Source of the DNA: Hawksworthiomyces lignivorus
Taxonomy: Eukaryota > Ascomycota > Sordariomycetes > Ophiostomatales > Ophiostomataceae
Assembly (NCBI GenBank): GCA_002917075.1
Contig: NTMA01000079.1
Location: 124,001-188,000, forward strand
Length of the DNA stretch: 64,000 nucleotides
Direction of reading: 5' to 3'
Below are positions 55,658-64,000 of this stretch, one piece after another (the stretch's first letter is position 1; each line of letters starts with the position of its first letter). The position numbers were made by a program, and so were the translations under genes. The notes beneath the pieces were generated by a model. The model was not told the origin of the DNA, ran no database searches, and worked only from the letters and a program-made list of their open reading frames with translations.

Positions 55658-56370
55658 GCTGTCAACAGGATAGAGATTGGCTCTATATACGTAGGACCGT
55701 AGAGTATCGGCTGGTATTGGATAAAACTTGGCAATAATCGATAGCTGTTTGCAATGTCACGAGTCTAGTCACCAGCGTCACAGCTGTCTGTAGCGCACCA
55801 AGCCATGATGTGATTAAGTTGCAAGCATTAGATAAAGAGGAAACGCTGTTGTAGAATGAGAAATTGCGGCTGACGAGTGTGGAAATGAATTGAGGACGTT
55901 GATTATCAGGTGTGTGTCGTCTCTCAGCCTTACTTATAGGCTGGACAAATAAGAAACTGAGTCATACGCCATGGAGCAAGACACACAGCCTCACGAGGCC
56001 TGAGGAAGAACTAGCTTTGATCATGCGCCAAATCATGAATAAATTCCCGACAATGGTTAGTTTTGGAAACCGCGAAAATTTCAGGTGATAAATTCTTTAC
56101 TGGGTTTCAATCAATAATGTGTTGGATTAAATATGGATAAGTGTATGCACTCTTGGACAACCTCTTTCGGATGGCAAGACAATAAATATCTCGTAAAGAT
56201 CAGAAACGAAACTCCCCATTCGCTTTAATTAAAAAATGGTATCAAATCTATAAATGCTTTGGTTTGGTTGGCTTTCTGTGGTCCGCCGTGGCTATCACAA
56301 GCACGCTCACCCCAGAAAGCCGTGAAATAATGATCTAATCACCTTTTCCGCATCCACGCCTCCGTCATCC
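55658..56370. other. AT-rich intergenic region
   Basis: Between the nucleotidyltransferase-like start and the STT4 stop codon. AT-rich, with no open frame of note, RNA gene or repeat recognised. Confidence 0.5.
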
Positions 56371-59300
56371 CTAGTTTGAGGCGTACGGGATGCCGTTCGT
56401 CATCCACTGGTATTGGTCGTACAGGCCGGTCGAGTAGCTGGCGTAGCTCTTTTTGATGAGGTCGTGCATGAAGTTGGCGGCGTCGCGCTCCGTCTTCTCC
56501 AGCACGAAGCGCTCGCGGAAGTGGTGCACCGTCTCGGGCTTGAAGCACGGCAGGCCGCTGTCCATCATCAGCAGCACTAGCTGGGATAGCTTCTCCGCGT
56601 AGGGGCGCGAGGCCAAGAAGGCCTTGATGCACAGCTCCTCGAACCAGCGGAAGGCCTGGTGGTCGGTGCTGCCGCCCATGACGGCGAGCATCTCCGAGGT
56701 CAGCTTGAAGGGCGCGCGCTCAAACTTGATGCCGCCGGGCGCAATGTCGAAGCAGAAGCCAAAGTCAATGTGCAGAATGTGCCCGGCGTCGTCGATCATG
56801 ATGTTGCCGTTGTGGCGGTCCTTGAACTGCAGCAGGAACGAGATGACCGAGTAGGCCGCCATGCTCTTGACAAAGTTGTTGCGCGCCGCTTGGAAGCGCA
56901 GCGCGTCCTCGTTGCCATACTTGGAGATGAAGTAGTCGTAGAGCCCGTTGACCGCCTCGCGGCCTAGCATGTCGCGCGACACCGAGTTGGGCAGTACGTC
57001 GATGACGCCGCAGCCGGGCGCCGTCGCCGTCACCCGGTTGGGGAACACAAAGACGTCTAGCCCCACGCTGTGGAAGATGCCCCGGAACGCTGAGATCATC
57101 TGCAGCGCCAGCACGTCCTGCCGGCAGTCGTCGCCGACCTTGAAGATGGCCGACTGCCATACCTCAATTGTGTTGTCGGCTGCTGTGGCGGCGTAGCCGT
57201 TCGCACCGCTGCCGTTGGCGCTGCCCCGGGTCCCCGTCTTGACCAGGGCGTTGCTGCCGTTTGTGCCGTTTGCGCTCCCGTTGCCCATGGGCAGCGCGGC
57301 GGCCTCGTTGACCTCTTCCAGCAGCTCGTCGGCATCCTCTAGCCCGCCCTTGGACTTTTTGATCCGGAAGGTCGCCATATAAGGCGCCTTGGCGTGGCTC
57401 TGCAGGGGCTTGCCCGACTTCCGGTCGATGCCGATGACCACGCCGTCTGGGTTGCTGGGCAGGTACACGCCCACCTCGACCTTGATCTTGCGCAGCTCCT
57501 CTTCGATCTTCTGCTTCTTCTCCGGCTTGGACTTCTTGATCAGCGGTTTCAGCTTGCCCGAAATGCCCGTGACTTCGTCAAAGAAGGCAAACTCGCGCTC
57601 GTAGAATTCGCGATCGACTTCGGTGAAAGACGTTATGATGCGATTCATGACAACATCCAGCGTCGGCTTGATGGAATCGGGCTGGCGACTGGTTAGCGGA
57701 GCCAAATCAAAGGCGCGTCGGCGCTAGCAGGGCAGTGCAAACTTACAATCTGCGACTCTTCGTCCTTGTAGGCGTTGGCCTTCATGTTCCAGATGATCTG
57801 GTGGGCGAACAGCTGCGAGAGCTGCGCCGTCTCCAGAATGTAGCGCGCAACATAGCCTAGCGCGTCGTACCGCAGCGTCTGTACGATCTGCGGCACGTAG
57901 AAGAAGGTAATGTCCACGGAGTGGCTCTCGAGCGCGCGCATGGCGTACTGGATGAGGAACGGCTGGTACTCAAACTGCGGCAAGAAGTACGTCACAGCCG
58001 TGATGGGGTTGACGGGCGCCCAGAACAGGAGGTACTAGACAGCGTTGTTAGCTCATCTTCCAGAACAACGCCGCGGGGTGGAGAGTATGGAAGACTTACC
58101 TTGAGCTGGAACCGCACGTCGGCGGGCAGGGAGCCGTCTAGGAGAATGGGCAGGGCCTCGGGCTCGTTGATTGCCTTGGCCGGAAAGTTGAGGAGCAGCC
58201 AGCGGACTTCTTTGTGCACGCGGGGGTTCTGGAACCGCGTGGCCAGCTCGATGGCCAGAGACGGGTTCTCCTGCCACGCGGTGCGAACAAGAGGAACGAT
58301 AGCCTGCAGAGGAGAAAGAAACAAAATCAGTTAGCCTCGGTACTAGAAAATAATGCGCATGTCTCTCTCTCTTCTCTGTCCTTACCTCGACGATGCTCTT
58401 GTTCTGCGGCGCGGCCTCGCCGGCCTTGCTGAGCGGGGTGACCCAGACGACGAGGCGGGCCTGCTCGTTCTCGAGCAGCAGGAGCAGCAGCTGCTCCTTG
58501 GCCTGCAGGGAGCGGACGGAGCTGGCGACCTGGTGGGCGCCGATGTAGGCGACGGCCTTGACGGCGGCGACGACATCGGCCAGTAGGCGGATTTCGGTCT
58601 TGACCTGCAGGTTGCTGCTGCCAAAGGACCACTTGAGGGCGCCGGCGAACCAGCCGAGCGCGGCCGACAGCAGCTTGTCCTTGAGGCGCCACTGGGCGAT
58701 GGCGCTGATCGTGGTGCTGTAGCGCAGCACGCGCAGGCCGAAGAGCACGATCTGGAAGCGCAGCTCGCGCGCCATGGGGTGCGGCGTCGCGCAGGCGCGC
58801 ACCGCGTCGAGCGTCACGTCGAGCATGCGCAGGAACGCCTTCTGCACGTCGACGCTGCCGAGGCGCGTCGCGCTGAAGTGGCTCTGCAAGAACTGCAGCA
58901 GCCGCGCGTGCGGCGACAGCAGGTTGCGCACGTGCTGGGCGCGCTTGGCCATGGCGGCGGCATCGCTGGGCGCAAACTCCATCTTCTGGAAGAAGGCGTC
59001 CGGGCTTGCGGCCGTCGGGCTGAAGAGGCCCAGGCGGCGCTGCACCGACATCTCCCACTGCTGCAGCACGGCGTACAGGATGCGCGGCTCCATGCGCGGG
59101 TTCTCGTTCATGACGCCCAGCCACAGCGACACGCCCAGCTTGATGGACGCCTTGGAGAAGAGGGCAAACGGGATGCTGACCAGGTGCTGCGCGATGGCGC
59201 TCTGCTGGTCGCCCTGGCTGCGGCACAGCAGCGCGGCGGCGCGCCGCAGCAGGTCGCGCACGTCGCTCAGCGGCGTCGGCCGGCGCTGCAGCAGGCGGCT

Positions 59301-62300
59301 CTCGACGTGCGCCAGCGCGGTGACGGCGTCGGCGCCCTCGGCGTCGTGGCCCGCCATAAACGACGCGCGCCGGTCCAGGCGCATAAAACTCAGCCACTCC
59401 ATGCCGTGGTCCGGCAGCGGCTCCGCGTAGCGGTACTCCTGGCGCGACGTGTACTGGGCGACAAAGTTGGAGGCCGTGTTGACGCCGCACTCGCCAAAGT
59501 GGTCCAGCGACGTCAGCCGCTGGTCGCTCGCCGGCACGGCGAAGCCCATCTCCATGGCGAACGAGCGACCTAGCGAGATGTGGCCGTACGTGCCGTCGTC
59601 GTCCCACTCGGACAGGTACGTCTGCAGCAGGCCCTTGACGTCGGCCGGCGCCAGGCTGATGACGCCCGACACCCAGGCCTTGGCCTTGCGGTGCAGCGTG
59701 TTGAGCGTCACACGCCGGAAGCTGTAGTCGTCCGACAGCTCGACGGTGACGTTGCCGCGCGCCGACGTGAACGTGCTGCGCGGCGCGTACTGGTCCGTCT
59801 CGCCCTCGAGGCAGCTCGTCCACATGACCGACAGCAGCTCCAGCAGCGCGAACAGCGACGACCGGTGGCACAGCGCTGACGGCACGTCGCGGATGATGCG
59901 GTCGGCGCACGCGTAGGCGGCCTGCTGGGCGCGCTCGATGCGGTGGCAGCAGGCGCAGAAGATGGCCGCCAGCTGCGACGCCGCGTACTGCGCCGAGAAG
60001 CTGATGTTGCCGCCTGACAGCGTCTTCTTGAGGTACTTGTCGACGGCAGCCGCCGTGATGCCCTCCATGATGCTGCTGACGTCGCCGCGCCGCATGCTCG
60101 GCTCCAAGAAGTACAGGATCGCCTTGGTGCAGTCGCCCGAGTCGGCGCGCAGGCTCTCGACCAGGTAGGACGCCTGCAAAAAGATGACCTTGCGGTAGCT
60201 CAGGCCGCGGATCTCCGAGGCCTTGCCCGGCACTAGCTCGGTCAGCGTCTTCTTCTGCATGGCCTCGCGGTCGGAGCTCATGCCGCGGCGCAGCACCGTG
60301 TTGAGCTCGATGTCGCTCTCGATCTGCTCGCCGCGCTGCTCGGCCACCAGCGGCGGCGAGTGCACGGCCATGATGCGCAGCTCATTGATGAACTGCTTGC
60401 CCCGCGCCGTAAGCGGCGTGAAGCCGTGCACGACAATGTTGAACCAGGCGTCGCGGATCATGGTGTGGGTGTCGTCGTCGACGGTCTCGGTCGCAAAGTC
60501 GTTGGTCGCCAGAAAGACACCTAGCGGCTGCAGCTGCTCTGAGATCTCGCACGCCGCCAGCTCAATGTCCGACTCCTTGGCGTGGTGGGTCTGGTGCACG
60601 TCGCCCTTGGAGATGATGTCGTCCAGCATGTGCTCCAGGTAGATCTCGTAGAGCGGCGAGTCCGGCTTGAGATTGGCCGAGAGGTAGTTTCGCGCGATTT
60701 TCACCTGTTCCCTCTGTTAGCATATTTGTCTGTTTTCCTCTTCTAAACCCAACCCTCCCCCATCTAGGGGGAACAGCTTTCGGCTAGACTTAAAACTTAC
60801 GGCCGTGAGCATGTCCTGCTTGTTCTCGACGGTAGCGATGTGGCAGATGCGCGTAAAGGTCTTGAGGAGAGAGCGGAACTCGAGCTGGCCGCCGCTGAGC
60901 GCCAGGACGGCGGCGGCCGGGATGATCTTGGCGTCGACCTTGCTATCGATCTTGTCGATCTTCTGCAGGAGCATGGACTGCGCCAGAGCGGTGATCTTGG
61001 CGTCCTTGCAGGCGCTGGCGATGCCGCAGATGGCCTGGACGATGTTGCTGTAGATGATGGACGTGTCCTCCTCGCCGTGGAGCTGGAGCGAGATGGCACT
61101 GCCGGTGGACTGGCGGCCCTGGTACAGCTGGGTGGTACTCTCGAGGGCGGCGGCGCCGCTGAGGCCTAGGTCGGACTGGCTGCCGTTGGTCAGCGCGTGG
61201 TCGTTGCCGGTGCTGAGGATGTTGCCGAGCGTGTAGAGGGTGGTGATGATGGCGTCGGTGGACAGCATGCGCAACACGGAGGCCAGGCCCAGCGAGGCGA
61301 TGTCGATGGACACGCCGCGGGCGCCGCTCTGGACAATGTAGCGCGGCAGCAGCTTGCTGACGTTGGCGGCGTACTCGGGGGAGATCTTGCAGATGAGGGC
61401 CAGCGCCTTGAGCACGACGGACGACAGGTCCTCGTCGGCCATCTGGACGGGGTCGGCCAGGGACTCCTCGAGCCAGCCCATGAGGACGTCGGCGTCGGCG
61501 GCGTCCTCGTTGAGGCGCGAGCAGTTGAGGTAGCTGACGAGGGCGGCGGCGCGCACGGAGAAGGACAGGGTCTGCAGCTGGGCGGAGCCCATGCGGATGA
61601 AGTCGGCGCTGGCCTCGAGGTAGTTGATCTGGTCGGCGACGGCGCTGGCGAAGATCTCGACGGACTGGTAGTCGGCGTCGCCGCTGCGCGCGCTCATGGG
61701 CCGCAGCAGGCCCTCGCCCGCGAGCAGCAGGTCGAGCACGTGGGCGCGGCGCAGGGCGGGCGCCTCGGCGACCAGCAGCGACGTGGCGGCCACGAGCAGG
61801 TGGACGAAGCTCTGCTGCAGCAGCATGGCGCCCAGCGGGCGGCCCATCTCCCAGTAGTGGCGCATGTGGCGCTTCCACTCCTTGGTGGTGCGGTCGGCGG
61901 CGTGCGCGTTGCGGATGGTCGAGAAGGCGGTCTCGACGGCGACCAGGAAGGGCTCCGACAGCACCTTGCGCAGGCGCGACACGAGCGCCAGGCGGCCACC
62001 GGAGCGCCAGAAGTCGGCCTGCGCCGCGGCGGCGTCGAGGAAGCCCAGCAGAGCTAGGGCGATGGTGGCCGTGCGGATGGCGTCCTCGAGGTTGCCCTCG
62101 TCGTCGCTGACGTCGCTCATGCCGCTGGTGCCGTTGCCGTTGGCCAGGCGGGATGAGGCGGAGTTCGGGGGAAGAATGTTGTCGGTGATGCGCGCGCAGG
62201 CGTTCAGGAAGGCCCAGATGTTGTCGGACACGGCCTCGTGGACGTCATCGTGGTTGATGCCGAGAGACAGCAGCGCGGCAGTGACATGGAACGAGAGAGC

Positions 62301-62737
62301 CTCTGTGGGCGACGGCTCGACGCGGCGGAAGAAGGGCGACGGCACAAAGGTCTGGACGTGCGAGTCGAGGATGTAGGGGATGAGCTGCCTCGTGAGGCGT
62401 TGGGCGCCGTGGCTGGCCTGGACCAGGGGTGCGGCTTTGCAGAGGGACAGGAGAACTTCGAATTCACGAATGGTCTAGCACGTCAGCGCGGATTCGAGCG
62501 AACAGCAAGAAACCCAAAAAAGCCAAAGAACACGGTGATGCGCGTGCTTACCATGGGAACGCGGCCGGCCAGCGATCTCGACGCGTAGCCGTTCGAGGTA
62601 GTCGGGGCCTTAGCATGACTGGGGCAAGCTCTGCAGAGACGGTCGAGGTCCGACTTTTCAAACGTTGTCGTAGTGCTCGTAGCCGAGAGGGCGGCAATCT
62701 TCTGCAGCGCCCGCTGGCGGATGTCTCGCGAAGCCAT
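56371..62737 (-). CDS. STT4: Phosphatidylinositol 4-kinase Stt4 (type III alpha)
   Basis: complement(join(56371..57681, 57747..58034, 58100..58303, 58386..60704, 60801..62474, 62552..62737)), 1993 residues, as expected for the family (about 1900-2100). All five introns (65-96 nt) fall between codons with GTAAG donors. The N-terminal two-thirds is helical-repeat solenoid. The lipid-kinase unique/PIK helical domain begins near residue 1400 (YLLFWAPVNPITAVTYFLPQFEYQPFLIQYAMRAL). The catalytic domain covers exon 6: SHAKAPYMATF, FKVGDDCRQDVLALQMI, catalytic DRHNGN at D1845, the HIDFGF metal loop at D1863, and PFKLTSEMLAVMGG in the activation region. It makes PI4P at the plasma membrane, feeding PI(4,5)P2, cell-wall integrity and actin control. 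A Gly/Ser/Asn-rich insert of about 50 residues interrupts the N-lobe. Confidence 0.96.
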
Positions 62738-63672
62738 GTTGGCGAGTTGAGGTGCTGTTGAAAGAGCGACGGGATAGAGAGTGTGTGGGAGAGAATAAGG
62801 AGACAGAGAGCTTCAAATTAGGGGTAAGGAATGAGAACTTGACAATGGCATGAAAAACACGAACTGGTGGGAAATGACAAAGCTGAGTGTCAAGTCCTGC
62901 CCATCTCAAAGGGCCGCGCCAGGATGTGCGATTTCTACACGTATGTGTAAAAGCCCGTTGGCATAATTCGAAGATGAGACAGAGTCGCGAGAGACTTTTA
63001 ACAGACTGTACTCGGTAATATGCATAGGTCATAAGAGAAAAGCAAATAAGAACCGGAAACAAGAAACAAGCACCAGGGGGAAGACGATCATTGGCGCAGA
63101 GGCCCCATACTGGCTAGGAGCAAGCTTGGCTGGCACTGGCTAATAGGCTTCGTGGATGGAGACCACACACCGCCCAACAGATGCGGCAAGGTAGAACAGC
63201 GAGAACTCGTACGTGGTAGGACGTGGTAGTACGTGGTAGTGCGTGGTAATAGTGCGTGGTAGTGCGTGGTAGTGAAGTGTTTACGTGGTAATCTGCTTTG
63301 GTGGCTGTCGCTGCGGTCCGTTTTAAGTGGAGCCTCGTGAGATTTGAGTCCAATGAGAGTTGTCAACTGCTTGGGCTGCTCTTTTTGGCGGTGTCTTCCA
63401 CGTTATTTCGCACGTGACAACTTGCTTCATTACTCATCATAGCTTCCTGCCCCTGCAAGGCTGCCAGGCGGACGCGTTGGTTAGCTAGCAGCCTCCAAAT
63501 CCGCTTCACCTGTCTGTTTGAGCTTCAACGAGCTTCATCCCCATCATACCAGCGACACCGCATTGCCAGCATCCCACTTCATCCCGACGAACCATCGACT
63601 ACAAATCGACGGCTGCTCTCTCCCTTGTTCTACTTGGCTCTTCCATCAAGACAGCTGTGCTGCCCGCCCATC
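62738..63672. promoter_or_regulatory. Divergent promoter region, STT4 / PRE7
   Basis: 935 bp without coding content. It holds a degenerate decamer repeat (63210-63293), then a C/T-richer leader before PRE7. No clear TATA box. Confidence 0.45.
63210..63293 (+). repeat. Degenerate decamer minisatellite (ACGTGGTAGT)
   Basis: About seven variants of the decamer (ACGTGGTAGG, ACGTGGTAGT twice, GCGTGGTAAT, GCGTGGTAGT twice, then a diverged unit), 380 bp before the PRE7 start codon. Each unit contains ACGTGG or GCGTGG. Confidence 0.75.
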
Positions 63673-64000
63673 ATGGCTGCCTTGTTTAACCAGAACCCCG
63701 TCCACGACGGCCCGAGCTACTCCTTTGCCGAAACCCCCAAGACCCATGCCCCCGAGGGTGCGCGGCAACATCGATTTGACCCGTATGTTCTTTTCCTTGT
63801 CTACGATGTGGTTTTCTTTTTTGTTCTCTCTAGGGCGAGGGGCGGAGGAGGAGGAAGAGGGAGAGAGCAGCAATGCTTTCAAGTTGACTAGGCTCTGCAT
63901 TTCTCTGCTGACACAGATCTCCCCCATACTAGGTACACGGACAACGGCGGCACCACGCTCGCCATCGCCGGCGCCGACTTCACCATTGTTGCCGGCGACA
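63673..64000 (+). CDS. PRE7: Proteasome subunit beta-6 (Pre7), 3' partial
   Basis: join(63673..63782, 63933..>64000); cut by the window end. Exon 1 gives MAALFNQNPVHDGPSYSF and ends in RFDP; the 150-nt intron (GTATGT to ACTAG) joins YTDNGGTTLAIAGADFTIVAGD. The propeptide-like leader followed by Y-x-DNGGT-x-LAIAG is characteristic of PSMB1/Pre7, one of the catalytically inactive beta subunits of the 20S core. A second acceptor (ACACAG at 63911-63916) would add a few in-intron codons and is less likely. Confidence 0.93.

Noticed and set aside
58327..59910. 527-codon minus-strand frame in STT4
   Set aside because: Alternative frame of the same exon, Arg/Ala/Pro-rich. The chosen frame carries conserved kinase-family text and joins in phase with both neighbours.

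Overview
The window is nuclear DNA of a filamentous ascomycete (Pezizomycotina, most likely Sordariomycetes). The evidence is GC-rich exons, short introns (about 50-135 nt) with GTRNGT donors and CTAAC/CTGAC-type branch points, conserved fungal families (Atg11, Stt4, Zn2Cys6 regulators, Nhp6), pyrimidine-rich promoters and low gene density. I rebuilt 16 protein-coding genes, most with exon boundaries, plus a region of two broken gene relics. No rRNA, tRNA, CRISPR array or intact transposon was recognised.

Layout. 1-3491 (+): the 3' part of a VPS9-ankyrin-PX-BAR protein of the Vrl1/VARP type. 3492-8527: a 5 kb non-coding stretch with a dense ACGCGT cluster, two copies of a repeat motif and a 35-nt poly-C run. 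It leads into a conserved fungal protein of unknown function (8528-10768, +). 11.3-13.3 kb: relics of a chymotrypsin-fold-like protein (-) and a membrane-anchored fungal protein (+). 14740-16655 (+): phosphoglucomutase. 16964-20320 (-): a transcription factor with two tandem zinc clusters. 21.0-21.4 kb: a degenerate repeat array. 21820-23814 (-) and 24429-26066 (+): a sugar transporter and a sulfamidase-like sulfatase sharing one divergent promoter. 26874-28962 (-): a nine-exon fungal protein of unknown function. 32052-32459 (-): the HMG-box protein Nhp6. 37071-37914 (-): a CENP-H-like kinetochore protein, divergent from ATG11 (38697-43610, +). 43989-45050 (-): mitochondrial ribosomal protein bL9m. 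45740-47421 (-): alcohol O-acetyltransferase. 49704-53939 (+): a 1411-residue disordered single-pass membrane protein. 54206-55657 (-): a nucleotidyltransferase-like protein. 56371-62737 (-): phosphatidylinositol 4-kinase Stt4. 63673 onward (+): 5' end of proteasome subunit beta-6 (Pre7), cut by the window edge.

Most genes are housekeeping: endosomal traffic and phosphoinositides (Vrl1-like, Stt4), autophagy (Atg11), chromatin and kinetochore (Nhp6, CENP-H-like), proteasome, mitoribosome and sugar-phosphate metabolism. The accessory part is 11-26 kb: gene relics, repeats, and the adjacent trio of double-zinc-cluster regulator, sugar transporter and heparan-N-sulfatase-like enzyme. By position the trio could be a small catabolic cluster for a sulfated (amino)sugar, but this is inference. 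The most unusual signals are the sulfatase with a CSGSR active-site motif and no signal peptide, the tandem zinc clusters, the five-site ACGCGT cluster 4 kb from any start codon, and the repeat motif shared by two loci 16 kb apart.
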